The translations under genes were made by a program, and so were the position numbers. The notes beneath the pieces are model-generated. The model did not search any database, was not told the DNA's origin, and worked only from the letters and a program-made list of their open reading frames with translations. DNA of 64,000 nt from Dehalococcoidia bacterium. Its GTDB lineage: Bacteria > Chloroflexota > Dehalococcoidia > SM23-28-2 > RBG-16-64-32. Positions 1-8,206 of the stretch are shown here, one piece after another (within the stretch, counting starts at the first letter, position 1; the number at the start of each line of letters is the position of its first letter). Where the stretch lies: NCBI GenBank assembly GCA_030649945.1, contig JAUSFE010000003.1:62001-126000 (forward strand), in the 5' to 3' direction.

Positions 1-228
1 CTTGCGAGAAAACTGTCAAGCCTCAGGTGCCTGGGTCAGCCGCGAGATTGGCCTAGCGATGCGCAACACCCAGAATTGTCAGGCAATCCGGAGAAGCCAA
101 GGATTACCCAAGGCAGATGCTGAGAGGCAGTGCGACGCCGTTACCCTGCGCGAACCGACACTACCGTTGCCCGTAAGACGTGGTGCTCCAGAGGCTTCGT
201 GTCTTGGTGCCCTGGTGCTTCCGGAAGC

Positions 229-1236
229 CTAGGCGGCGGGCGCGGGCGCGGCTGCCAGGTCGTGCACCAGCAGCTCCATCGATAGCTTGTCCTCGAAAAC
301 GCCGCGCTTGGTGTCCAGTTCCGCCTGCACAAGGCGCTGGTAGGCGGCACGGATGGACGCGGGCGAGTGGCGGGACGCCTGCTCGATCAGCCGGTCCAGG
401 CCGAAGCCCTTGGCACCCAGGCGCGCGCCGACGGCGCCGGCGCTCGCTCCGGCGTCCAGCATCTCGCGGGCGATGGCGAGGCGGCGGTAGCGGCCGGCGA
501 CGGTAGACAGCAGCGGCTGGGGGTGAACGCCGTCCTCCAGCAGCTCGTGGAGGATGCGCAGGGCCGCGGCCGGTTTCCCTTCCGCCACGGCGTCCGCCAG
601 GAAGTAACCCTTCTGCTCCTGGGCACGGCTGACGAGCGCCCGCACGTCGGCCTCGCGCACCGTCTGCCCGGCGGCGTAGGTCTTCAGCTTCTCGAGTTCG
701 TTAACTAGCAGCCAGAGGTCGTTGCCGATCAGACCGGCAAGCAGCCGCACCGCGCCCGGCTCCAGGCGCAGCTCCATCTGCCGTGCCCGCTGCTGGAGCC
801 AGCCGGCGACCGATTTCGGGTCCGGCAGGGCGAACTGCCGGACCTTGCCGGCCGCCCGCAGCGCAGCGATGACCGTCGTTTCGGGCTTTGCGCCGTCGTC
901 CAGCAGGAGGAGCGTTGTGCTCTCCGGCAGGCGAGGCGCGTATTCAAGCAGAGCAGCGATCATCGGGTGCGGCTCATCGTCCGCGTCCTTCTTGCGGGAG
1001 CGCCGGCCCCCGCCACGGCTCGCCAGCGCCAGCAGCCCCTCGACCACGACCAACCGGTGCCCGCCGAGAAACGGCGCCGTATCGCACGCCGCGATGATCT
1101 CCTGCGCGGACGCCTGGCGCGCGTCCAGCGTGATGGTGTTCGTCTGGAGGCCGCCGTCCGTGTCCAGCTCCGACTTCAGCTGCAGCAGCGCCTCGCGGCG
1201 GGAGAACGTGTCTGGGCCGAAGAAGACGTAGAGCAT
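229..1236 (-). CDS. holA: DNA polymerase III subunit delta
   Basis: Delta subunit of the clamp loader, which opens the beta sliding clamp during replication. The 335-residue product has the HolA layout: an N-terminal P-loop-like fold without a working Walker A motif (starts MLYVFFGPDTFSRREAL), a middle region with the conserved FALPDPKSVAGWLQQRA stretch, and a C-terminal helical collar ending in alanine and proline. Length is normal for the family. The ATG at 1236 is the first start; the stop is TAG. No partner gene is next to it, which is usual for holA. Weak similarity is typical of delta subunits, but the overall pattern is clear. Confidence 0.93.
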   Translation of the reverse strand: MLYVFFGPDTFSRREALLQLKSELDTDGGLQTNTITLDARQASAQEIIAACDTAPFLGGHRLVVVEGLLALASRGGGRRSRKKDADDEPHPMIAALLEYAPRLPESTTLLLLDDGAKPETTVIAALRAAGKVRQFALPDPKSVAGWLQQRARQMELRLEPGAVRLLAGLIGNDLWLLVNELEKLKTYAAGQTVREADVRALVSRAQEQKGYFLADAVAEGKPAAALRILHELLEDGVHPQPLLSTVAGRYRRLAIAREMLDAGASAGAVGARLGAKGFGLDRLIEQASRHSPASIRAAYQRLVQAELDTKRGVFEDKLSMELLVHDLAAAPAPAA

Positions 1237-1406
1237 GGCTACGGCGTCAGGTTAGCACAGGGCGAGAGAGAGGCGAACGGTCTTAGTGCAGCCCGTTTTG
1301 GACTGTGGTATAACGCGAAGGCGATCCGGGCGCAAGGGTGCCCCGGCCCCTGGCATCCGCTTGCCGCGGCGGGCCCGGAACGCCCGGCAGAAAGGACGGC
1401 GATCCG

Positions 1407-1964
1407 ATGCCACGCATCCGCCCCGTCGAGTACGAGCAAGCAACCCCCGGCCAGCGCGCCGCCCACGACCAGGTGGTCCTGGAGCATGGCCGCATCACCA
1501 ACATGAAACGCACGCTGCTGCACTCCCTGCCGGCGTTCCAGGCGCTCATGGAGTGGTACACCCTGCGCGACGTGGTGCAGCCCTTCCTGGGTGAGCGGCT
1601 GACGAACCTCTTCGCGCTCGCCATCTCCAACGAGAACGATTGCCTGATCTGCTCGACGTTCTTCCGGCGGATCCTGATCGAGTCCGGCGAGAACCCGGAC
1701 GAATTCGCGCCCGGCGAGCGCGAGACGGTCGTGCTGGAGTTCGGCCGCTGCCTGGCGAAGCCTTTTGCCCGCGTGCCGGACTCCGTCTACGCGCGGCTCG
1801 CCGCGCTGTTCACGGAGGAGCAGATCGTGGCCCTCACGGCCTTCGGCGCCCTCATGGTCGCGACGAACATCGTCAACAACGCGCTCGGCGTGGACTTCGA
1901 TAGCTATCTTGAGCCATACCGCAAGGGCGGCGCGGCCCGCGTCGCCGGGGACGGGGCCGCTTGA
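1407..1964 (+). CDS. Carboxymuconolactone decarboxylase / AhpD-like protein
   Basis: A 185-residue all-helical protein of the CMD/AhpD superfamily. The AhpD-type redox motif CLIC lies at residues 79-82, but the His that usually follows in CxxCxxxH is missing, so peroxidase partner activity is uncertain. The ATG at 1407 was chosen over an earlier in-frame codon at 1338 because AAAGGA lies about 10 bases upstream and the family N-terminus starts near here. Its stop overlaps the next gene (TGATG), so it is probably translationally coupled to the SDR that follows. The substrate cannot be read from the sequence. Confidence 0.85.
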   Translation: MPRIRPVEYEQATPGQRAAHDQVVLEHGRITNMKRTLLHSLPAFQALMEWYTLRDVVQPFLGERLTNLFALAISNENDCLICSTFFRRILIESGENPDEFAPGERETVVLEFGRCLAKPFARVPDSVYARLAALFTEEQIVALTAFGALMVATNIVNNALGVDFDSYLEPYRKGGAARVAGDGAA

Positions 1965-2773
1965 TGGCGGAGCGGGAGTTCGCAGGCAGAGTCGCGTTCG
2001 TCACCGGCGCGGCCCACGGGCAGGGCCGGGCGGCAGCGCTGGCCCTGGCGCGGGAGGGCGCTCGCATCGCGGCGTTCGACGTGGCCGGGCCGCTGCCCTA
2101 CCCGGGATACGCGCTGGGCTCCGGCGACGACCTCCGCAGCCTGCAGCTACAGTGCCGCGAGGCGGGATCCGATTGCCTGACGTTCGCGGGCGACGTGCGC
2201 GACGATGCCGCGGTGACGGCCGCCGTCGATGCCACCGTCGGCGAGTGGGGGCGCATCGATGTCCTATTCAACAACGCCGGCATCTGCGCCTACGGCCTGG
2301 CCCACGAGCTGACGGAAGAGGCCTGGGACGCGATGATCGACATCAACCTGAAGGGTGCCTGGCTGGTGGCGCGGCGGGTGATCCCGGTGATGATGCGGCA
2401 GCGCTCAGGCGTCATCATCAACAACTCGTCGGTCGGCGGGCTGCGCGGCATGGCGCGGCTGAGCCATTACGCCGCGTCCAAGTGGGGGCTGACCGGCCTG
2501 ACCAAGTCCTGGGCGATCGAACTGGCGCCCCACGGCGTCCGCGTCGTCTCCATCCATCCCACCGGCGTGAACACGCCGATGAACGACGGCCTGGCCGCCC
2601 TGGAGGGCGCCACGCCGGAGGAGATCGCGGGGCGCTCGGCCGGGAACCTGCTGCCGGTGCCCTGGATAGAGCCGGAGGACGTAGCGGAGGCGGTGCTCTA
2701 CCTGGCGTCTGACCGCGCGCGGTACGTAACGGGCTCGCAGTTCGTCATCGATGCGGGCCTGCTGACGCGGTAG
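1964..2773 (+). CDS. SDR family oxidoreductase, mycofactocin-coupled type
   Basis: Short-chain dehydrogenase of 269 residues. The nucleotide motif TGAAHGQG is at residues 14-21, NNAG follows in the middle, and the catalytic pair is Tyr169/Lys173. After the second beta strand there is an extra segment (AGPLPYPGYALGSGDDL) of the kind known in mycofactocin-dependent SDRs, where the NAD is thought not to exchange and electrons leave through mycofactocin. That assignment comes from family knowledge and motif resemblance (GRVAFVTGAA.GQGR). The ATG at 1964 overlaps the previous stop by one base; a TTG at 1961 is the only other choice. No mycofactocin biosynthesis genes are in the window. Confidence 0.88.
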   Translation: MAEREFAGRVAFVTGAAHGQGRAAALALAREGARIAAFDVAGPLPYPGYALGSGDDLRSLQLQCREAGSDCLTFAGDVRDDAAVTAAVDATVGEWGRIDVLFNNAGICAYGLAHELTEEAWDAMIDINLKGAWLVARRVIPVMMRQRSGVIINNSSVGGLRGMARLSHYAASKWGLTGLTKSWAIELAPHGVRVVSIHPTGVNTPMNDGLAALEGATPEEIAGRSAGNLLPVPWIEPEDVAEAVLYLASDRARYVTGSQFVIDAGLLTR

Positions 2774-2808
2774 CGCAGGGCTTCTGCCTTCGCGCTTGCC
2801 GCCGGCCG

Positions 2809-2910
2809 CTATGGCCGTGGGCGCACTTCGATCCCGTCTGAGGGGAAATGTTCGTCCAGCGAGTAGACCACCCGAACGCCGGAAGAGCGGGCTGCCGCCC
2901 AGGCCATGGG
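2809..2910 (-). pseudogene. Remnant of a PIN-domain (VapC-like) toxin, C-terminal end
   Basis: The minus-strand reading ends in AAARSSGVRVVYSLDEHF followed by PSDGIEVRPRP and a stop. This matches the last strand-helix-strand of PIN-domain RNases (A..SGc..lyseD......gv.v..P). The rest of the PIN domain, including the first acidic residues, is absent upstream, so it is a dead fragment. The remainder of the gap 2774-3007 shows nothing else I can support. Confidence 0.45.
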
Positions 2911-3007
2911 GCGCCTCAGGCGGCCTCGCGTTCTACCAACTATGTCTGTCCAAACAACCCCAACGAAAGGAGGCGGTGTCCGATATGTCTTGACCCCGCA
3001 CAAGGGG

Positions 3008-3035
3008 TTGACTTCGCCGTCTTATTGACGATAAT
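3008..3035 (+). promoter_or_regulatory. Sigma-70-type promoter for the DUF11 gene
   Basis: TTGACT at 3008-3013 and GATAAT at 3030-3035 are separated by 16 bases. This is a good housekeeping promoter about 130 bases ahead of the secreted-protein gene. Confidence 0.6.
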
Positions 3036-3056
3036 GTGGGCGCACTAGAACAAATC

Positions 3057-3084
3057 GGCCGCGACGGAGGGATCCGCCGCGGCC
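3057..3084 (+). promoter_or_regulatory. Leader hairpin in the 5' UTR of the DUF11 gene
   Basis: GGCCGCG (3057-3063) pairs perfectly with CGCGGCC (3078-3084) across a 14-base loop, just downstream of the predicted transcription start. There is no T-run, so it is not an obvious attenuator. It matches no riboswitch class I know and may simply stabilise the mRNA. Confidence 0.4.
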
Positions 3085-3170
3085 AAAACTAAGGATGCGC
3101 TCGCAGCCCTAGCCGCTTTGATTTTATCACGAGCGGCCGGGCCGTGTTTGCTCCGCAGATGGAGGTCGCC

Positions 3171-6056
3171 GTGATCACGAGGTTCATTACTCCAGGCGTC
3201 CGGCTGCTGCTCGGCTTAGCAGCGGCAGCGGTCATGCTGCTGCTGCTCTCGCAGCTTCCAGACTCAAAGCCGGCCCAGGCCCACCCGGTGTCGCCTTTCT
3301 TGGACGGCGAGATACGTGGCGACGGCTCCGCCGCCTGCTCAGACTTCTTCATCACGTTTCTCGGATTGTTTGATACAGATATTCCAGACCCGTCATGGAC
3401 GCCGGTCAACAAGGGCAATCCGGGGTACCCCCAGTTCCGCTCTGTCAGCGGAGAAGTAATGGAGAGCAGGGTGTCATACACTGACTACCCTGACGTACAT
3501 GACTCACACGATGCGATCTTCGACATCATGGTTGACCCCGGATTGGAAGATGTCCTCTCGGATGCAAACCGGGACCACAACGGCGACGGCGACCCCGACT
3601 CCATTGAGGTGGAATGGGAGGCCGGCATCAAAACGAACGAGTTCTCCGGTGATGGCTCTCTGCACTTCTTCCCCAAGTGGGCCTGGCCCAGCGAGGGTGA
3701 CCGCGTCTGGACAAACGGCGACTGGATCTTCGACTGCGGCCACCCGAGCGACATCGAAGGGAAGCCTCACGCCAGGAGCGAGATCCACCCCGCGCGCGCC
3801 GTCGCCTCGATGCGCCAACAGATGCGAACGCTTCCCGGCAGTGGCACCACACCCGTACCCGTCACCGCGACTGACCTCTACATGCACGGACGCGCGGGCT
3901 TCGTTACCGATATGCTGGACTGCGGGGACCAGATCATCCTTGGTCCTACGCCAGCATGCCCGGGCGGTACCCCCTTCGGCCCTCATGACCCCGTCGCTGA
4001 CCACCATCCTCGCGCCATCGACGAAGACTTCGAGTTCGACGTCTGCCTGCCGCCGCTGCCCTTCGACAAGGCCGCCCTGGCGACTTTCGTTGAGGACGGG
4101 CCGGGCAACAGCGTCGCCATAGCGCCGGTCCTGACGCCGCAGCCCTCCGTCGGCGCCTGCGCGGCTGACCCCGCGCAGTTCGGCCCCACGCAACTGCACG
4201 TGGAGGTCCCGCTGGCCGGTAGCGGCGCTACTCCCGACGACGTCTATGCCCGCAAGATATACGCCGGATGGGTCTTCCCGCCGGAGAACTTGAAGCACCT
4301 GAAGCTGACCCTCAACAAGATGGACCTGCACGACGACCTGGAGCCCGACTTCTTCGACTGCGAGTGCACCTTCTTCTGGATGAACGTGGACCGCGCCCCG
4401 GACGAATGGATACGCCTCGCCGACTTTGCCACCGGCAACATGAATGACTACGACAGTGATGAGGACCTGGGCAATGGCGAGATGGTCTTTTCCGGTGCGG
4501 AGTTCGACTACTACATAGCTAACAACCTGCCCTATACCGTCCGCGCCAACGGCTATGACGGAGGCTTCGGAGACTCGATACCCGGCGCCGACTGCCTGGA
4601 CGACCACTTTGGCGAACACGACTTCGCTTCCCACATTGACATCAGCGTCTTTCCGCCGGCTATTCCGGACTTCTGTTACGTAGTCATGTCATTAATAAGT
4701 GCGGACATAGCGGATAATGACGACTTCGCCAAGCTGAACCAGAGCTTCGGGCCGGCGGACTACACAGGCGCCAAAGACGTCACCGCCAGCGGTCAATATG
4801 AACTCGAGTTCAGTGTGGAGGAGATCCCGCTGAGCGCCGGCGAGGGCGGCGAGGACGCAGCCGACCTGAGCATCGACAAGGACTGCAAGCCCGATGAGCC
4901 GGTCTACGCCGGGGTGCAATTCACCTGCACCATCACCGTCGTCAACTACGGTCCCGGCCTGCCCCGCAACGTAGTCGTCGACGACGTGCTCCTGACAAAC
5001 GTCGATCCAGCCGATTACACCCTTACGGACCCCACCTTCACCTTCCCCGGCGTCGGCTTCTCCGACCCCTGCGAGCCCGTCGAGGACATCGCCGGGGGTG
5101 TGGAGGTCCGCTGTGAGATCGGCACCGTTCCCGTCGGCGGCAAGGCGATCATCAGCTTCAGCATCACCTCCGACGAGGGGGGTGACTTCAACAACCTCGT
5201 GCGGGTCTTCACCGACTCCACCGACCCCGACACCAGCAACAACGAGTCCCGGAACTCCGTCCACGTTACCCCCGTGGCCGACCTCTCGATCACGAAGTCA
5301 GACAGCGAGGACCCGCTGGTCTCGGGCACGACTCTGACGTACACCCTCGACATCACGAACCACGGGCCCTCGACTGCGGTCAATGTTGTCGTGGAGGACT
5401 TCTTGCCTGCAGGGGTGAGCATTGCCTCAGTAAGCGGCACAGGCGGCGCGTCCTGCGTTTTCGGCGTCCCAGGCGATAACTCGCGACCCACGACCTGCAA
5501 CTTTGATTCGCTGGCGCCGTCAGCCTCGCGGACGATGACTATCGTGGTGACGGTCTTGCCGGGCATACACAACTTCCTCCACAACGACGCCCGGGTCAGC
5601 AGCGACGTGCTCGATTTGGACAACTCGGACAATATCGACGGCGAGAACACCCTGGTAAAGGTGGCCGACCTGGAGATCACAAAGACCTCGGACAAGAATG
5701 TCTACAAGTCTTCCGCGCAGGTCGTTTACACGCTCACCATCCACAACAACGGTCCGTCGGACGCGCAGGGCGTGGTGGTCACGGACGACCTGCCGATCAA
5801 CGTCAAGCTGGACCGCGTCTATTGGCTACCTGGAGCCCCGATTTGTACCAAGCCTCCCGGCGGCAAGCTTCTCACATGCAGTCTGGGCACCATAGCAGCC
5901 GGTGGCACGAAGACGATCACCATCATCGTCGTCTTCAAGGGATCACGGGGGATCGTCAGCAACACCGCGGACGTGACCAGCACCACCACTGATCCCGACC
6001 TGGGGAACAACGCCTCCACGAGGACTGTGCTGGTAGGCAGCCTGCCGAAGCCATAG
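3171..6056 (+). CDS. Large secreted protein with three DUF11 repeats
   Basis: About 961 residues. The N-terminus (VITRFITPGVRLLLGLAA onward) is a hydrophobic signal segment ending in KPAQA before HPV, a plausible signal peptidase site. Residues ~25-560 are an acidic, Cys-containing domain I do not recognise. Residues ~562-700, ~702-828 and ~829-955 are three DUF11/CARDB-like Ig-fold repeats, each starting ADL.I.K and containing N.GPS or YGPG and TSNN or LGNNAS. No LPXTG motif or C-terminal membrane anchor is seen, so it is probably released or loosely surface-bound. The start is uncertain: GTG at 3171 has GGAGGT just upstream, while ATG at 3159 contains that Shine-Dalgarno. It has its own promoter and terminator. 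Confidence 0.8.
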   Translation: MITRFITPGVRLLLGLAAAAVMLLLLSQLPDSKPAQAHPVSPFLDGEIRGDGSAACSDFFITFLGLFDTDIPDPSWTPVNKGNPGYPQFRSVSGEVMESRVSYTDYPDVHDSHDAIFDIMVDPGLEDVLSDANRDHNGDGDPDSIEVEWEAGIKTNEFSGDGSLHFFPKWAWPSEGDRVWTNGDWIFDCGHPSDIEGKPHARSEIHPARAVASMRQQMRTLPGSGTTPVPVTATDLYMHGRAGFVTDMLDCGDQIILGPTPACPGGTPFGPHDPVADHHPRAIDEDFEFDVCLPPLPFDKAALATFVEDGPGNSVAIAPVLTPQPSVGACAADPAQFGPTQLHVEVPLAGSGATPDDVYARKIYAGWVFPPENLKHLKLTLNKMDLHDDLEPDFFDCECTFFWMNVDRAPDEWIRLADFATGNMNDYDSDEDLGNGEMVFSGAEFDYYIANNLPYTVRANGYDGGFGDSIPGADCLDDHFGEHDFASHIDISVFPPAIPDFCYVVMSLISADIADNDDFAKLNQSFGPADYTGAKDVTASGQYELEFSVEEIPLSAGEGGEDAADLSIDKDCKPDEPVYAGVQFTCTITVVNYGPGLPRNVVVDDVLLTNVDPADYTLTDPTFTFPGVGFSDPCEPVEDIAGGVEVRCEIGTVPVGGKAIISFSITSDEGGDFNNLVRVFTDSTDPDTSNNESRNSVHVTPVADLSITKSDSEDPLVSGTTLTYTLDITNHGPSTAVNVVVEDFLPAGVSIASVSGTGGASCVFGVPGDNSRPTTCNFDSLAPSASRTMTIVVTVLPGIHNFLHNDARVSSDVLDLDNSDNIDGENTLVKVADLEITKTSDKNVYKSSAQVVYTLTIHNNGPSDAQGVVVTDDLPINVKLDRVYWLPGAPICTKPPGGKLLTCSLGTIAAGGTKTITIIVVFKGSRGIVSNTADVTSTTTDPDLGNNASTRTVLVGSLPKP

Positions 6057-6079
6057 AGCGCGTCGGTGCCGGAGGAAGA

Positions 6080-6107
6080 CAGGGGGGCCGCAATTGCGGC
6101 CCCCCTG
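6080..6107 (+). terminator. Perfect palindromic terminator after the DUF11 gene
   Basis: A perfect 14+14 base inverted repeat centred on CAATTG, with arms of CAGGGGGGCCGCAA. It starts 23 bases after the stop codon. There is no T-tract, but the stem is very stable and could stop transcription from either side. Confidence 0.65.
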
Positions 6108-6370
6108 CCCTTGTGATCGCTCCAGTTACCTCCGCTTGTGCCCGTTCCCTTCCACCTTTCGCCCTCACCGCCTGCCGGGGCGACCCCAGGCGCACGCGAT
6201 CCTGGCGGCGGCTGATCCTGGTCAGCTCGATCAAGTCTATCAGGAGCGATAATCTCGGAGCAGGTGTGTGAGATCGCCTGACAGCCCATAGTCCGCCCAC
6301 AAACTCCCGAACCTACCAATACCCCACGACCAAACCCATAGCCCGAACCAGCGCCATACAGACTCCGTGT
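6108..6370. other. Intergenic stretch with no supported gene
   Basis: This lies between the palindromic terminator and the 3' end of tRNA-Sec. A short hairpin (GCTGA/TCAGC near 6214-6230) is the only structure seen. Open frames here are shadows without family resemblance. Confidence 0.5.
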
Positions 6371-6467
6371 TGGCGGGAGTGCATGGGAGTCGAACCCACC
6401 CGGGACGGGTACACCGCCCCGCAACGGTTTTGAAGACCGAGGGGCCCACCGGGACCCTTCCACCCCC
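6371..6467 (-). tRNA. selC: tRNA-Sec (anticodon TCA)
   Basis: On the minus strand this reads as a 97-nt tRNA starting GGGGGTGGAAGGG and ending in CGCCA, with CCA encoded. The anticodon loop is CTTCAAA inside the stem GGTCTTCAAAACC, giving TCA, which decodes UGA. The 5' end GGGGGTG pairs with CACTCCC, a long variable arm is present, and the T arm carries GGTTCGACTCC. Length, long variable arm and UCA anticodon are those of selenocysteine tRNA. It implies SelA/SelB, SelD and at least one selenoprotein elsewhere; none is in this window. Confidence 0.93.
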
Positions 6468-6487
6468 ATGTACAGGTTACAGGGGAT

Positions 6488-6517
6488 AGTGGACAGTGGA
6501 CAGTGGACAGTGGACAG
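6488..6517. repeat. Heptanucleotide tandem repeat (AGTGGAC)n
   Basis: Four full units of AGTGGAC plus a partial unit lie between tRNA-Sec and the end of trxB. The same heptamer in its inverse form (TATCCAC/TGTCCAC) recurs at 60650-60677. Confidence 0.85.
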
Positions 6518-6540
6518 ACCCCGCCCCCGTGGCGGGCCCG

Positions 6541-7476
6541 TCAGTCCGGGAAGCTGGCGCTGATGTAGTGGTCGGCGGCGATGGCGGCGGTGACGCCGTC
6601 GCCGACGGAGCTGGCCACCTGGCGCGCCGAGTTCTGGCGCACGTCGCCGGCGGCGAAGAGGCCGGGCACGTCCGTGGCCATCCAGTCATCGACGAGGGCG
6701 TGGCCGCCGCCGTCCATGGCCGCCAGGCCGCGCAGGAAGTCCGCGTTGGGGTGATGGCCGATGAAGACGAAAACTGCCGCTACGGGCATCACGTCCTCTG
6801 CGCCCGTAACCACGTTGCGCAGCCGCAGGCCGGTCACGAACTCCTCGCCCAGGACCTCCTCGACGACGGTGTTCCAGAGGAAGTGCATCTTCGGGTTGGC
6901 GAAGGCGCGCTCCTGGAGGATGCGGCTGGCGCGCAGCGCGTCCCGGCGGTGGATGACTGTGACCTTCCCGGCGAAGCGCGTGGTGAACAGCCCTTCTTCC
7001 AGCGCCGCGTCACCGCCGCCCACCACGGCCACCTCCTGGCCCTTGAAGAAGGCGGCGTCACAGGTGGCGCAGTAGGAGACGCCGCGGCCCGTCAGGCGCT
7101 CTTCGCCGGGGACGCCCAGGCGGTTGTAGTCGGCGCCGGTGGTGACGATTACCGCCTTCGCCAGGAGTTCGCCGGCGCCGGTGCGGACGCGCCACCTCTT
7201 GCCGGCGCGCTCCAGGGCTGAGACCGGCACGTACTCGGACTCCAGGCCGTAGCTCTCGGCCTGCTTGAGCATCGTCTGGGCCAGGTCGAAGCCGTTGACG
7301 CTGGGGACGCCGGGGTAGTTCTCCACGATGTCTGTAAGGGATATCTGGCCGCCGACGACGCCCTTTTCCAGGAGGACGGTGCGGCGCCGGCCGCGGGCGG
7401 CGTAAAGACCGGCGGCGAGCCCGGCCGGCCCGCCGCCGATGATGACGACGTCGTATTCCTTCGCCGTTTCGGCCAT
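6541..7476 (-). CDS. trxB: Thioredoxin-disulfide reductase
   Basis: FAD/NADPH flavoenzyme that reduces thioredoxin. The 311-residue product has GGGPAGLAAG (FAD) at residues 14-23, the redox pair in CATC (Cys136, Cys139), a second GGGDAA (NADPH) motif, and the C-terminal FAAGDVR. The active-site residues are ordinary Cys codons, not Sec. The ATG at 7476 overlaps the trxA stop by one base (TGATG), so the two are translationally coupled. Both are read from the CsoR-operator promoter. Length is typical. Confidence 0.95.
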   Translation of the reverse strand: MAETAKEYDVVIIGGGPAGLAAGLYAARGRRRTVLLEKGVVGGQISLTDIVENYPGVPSVNGFDLAQTMLKQAESYGLESEYVPVSALERAGKRWRVRTGAGELLAKAVIVTTGADYNRLGVPGEERLTGRGVSYCATCDAAFFKGQEVAVVGGGDAALEEGLFTTRFAGKVTVIHRRDALRASRILQERAFANPKMHFLWNTVVEEVLGEEFVTGLRLRNVVTGAEDVMPVAAVFVFIGHHPNADFLRGLAAMDGGGHALVDDWMATDVPGLFAAGDVRQNSARQVASSVGDGVTAAIAADHYISASFPD

Positions 7477-7802
7477 CAGGAGAAGGCCTTCTCCAGACTG
7501 CGCTTGAGGTCGCTCTTCGGCCGGAAGCCAATGACCTGGTCCACAGCCTCGCCGCCCTTGAACACCATGATCGTGGGGATGCTGCGGATGCCGTAACGGG
7601 AAGCGGTCTCGATGTTCTCGTCGGTGTTGAGCTTGTAGAAGCGCACCTTGCCCTGGTACTCGTCCGCCAGCTCCTCCACGATGGGCGCTACCATGCGGCA
7701 GGGGCCGCACCAGGGGGCCCAGAAGTCCACCAGGACCGGCAGGTCGCTCTTCAGGACTTGCGCCTCCCATTCACTGTCAGACACGTCTGCGGGCTTTGCC
7801 AT
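7476..7802 (-). CDS. trxA: Thioredoxin
   Basis: Cytosolic dithiol reductant of 108 residues with the canonical active site WCGPC at residues 31-35 and the cis-Pro segment [14 protein letters not shown] sits five bases before the ATG. First gene of a trxA-trxB operon, divergent from csoR, with a CsoR-type operator in the promoter region. Together with trxB it forms a complete thioredoxin system. Confidence 0.96.
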   Translation of the reverse strand: MAKPADVSDSEWEAQVLKSDLPVLVDFWAPWCGPCRMVAPIVEELADEYQGKVRFYKLNTDENIETASRYGIRSIPTIMVFKGGEAVDQVIGFRPKSDLKRSLEKAFS

Positions 7803-7851
7803 TGCTCCTCCTTGGCTCTTCTCCAGGGCGCGGGATGCTCGTGCCGGGCCA

Positions 7852-7901
7852 TTGACCCCGCCGGCGAGTTCATGCTAGCATACCCCCGAGGGGTATGTCA
7901 A
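7852..7901. promoter_or_regulatory. Face-to-face promoters with a CsoR-type operator
   Basis: Operator: ATACCCC-CGA-GGGGTAT at 7880-7896, a perfect 7-3-7 inverted repeat of the type bound by CsoR copper repressors. Plus promoter: TTGACC 7852-7857, 18-base spacer, TAGCAT 7876-7881, towards csoR. Minus promoter: TTGACA 7901-7896, 18-base spacer, TAGCAT 7877-7872, towards trxA. The two -10 boxes share the palindrome ATGCTAGCAT. The operator fills the minus spacer and touches the plus -10, so one bound repressor should block both directions. Confidence 0.75.
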
Positions 7902-7912
7902 CGGAGCGACAG

Positions 7913-8206
7913 ATGGCGCAGGAAACGAAAACCGATACCGAAGCGCTGCTGGCCAGGCTGCGGCGCATCGAGGGCCAGATCCGCGGCATCCACAAGATGC
8001 TGGCGGAGGACCGCGTGTGCGAGGACATAGTGACGCAGCTGATGGCGGCGCGCAGCAGCCTGGACCAGGTGGGCCTCCTGATTATCGATAAGCACGTGGA
8101 GCGCTGCCTCCTGGCGGACGACAACGCGGAGGAGGCGCTGCGGAACCTTCAGCAGTCGCTGAAGCTGTGGCTGCGCTTCGGGGGCCCGGTGCAGCAGGGG
8201 GAGTAG
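7913..8206 (+). CDS. csoR: CsoR-family copper-sensing repressor
   Basis: A 97-residue all-helical metal-sensing repressor (DUF156). With the ATG at 7913 the metal ligands fall at Cys36, His61 and Cys65 (RVC...DKHVERC), the spacing known for Cu(I)-binding CsoR. This argues against the sulfide sensor CstR, which lacks the His, and against FrmR. GGAG lies six bases before this ATG; an earlier ATG at 7895 is inside the operator and is rejected. It probably represses itself and the divergent trxA-trxB through the operator at 7880-7896, with copper causing release. No copper ATPase gene is adjacent, which is unusual. Confidence 0.88.
   Translation: MAQETKTDTEALLARLRRIEGQIRGIHKMLAEDRVCEDIVTQLMAARSSLDQVGLLIIDKHVERCLLADDNAEEALRNLQQSLKLWLRFGGPVQQGE

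Noticed and set aside
2942-3028. 28-codon ORF before the DUF11 promoter
   Set aside because: It overlaps the -35/-10 elements, has no good ribosome site and no recognisable sequence.
6541-7476. trxB as a selenoprotein near tRNA-Sec
   Set aside because: The active site is CATC with two Cys codons and there is no in-frame UGA within the conserved length.
7895-7912. Earlier ATG for csoR at 7895
   Set aside because: It lies inside the operator and lacks a ribosome site; the 7913 start gives the canonical Cys36/His61/Cys65 numbering.
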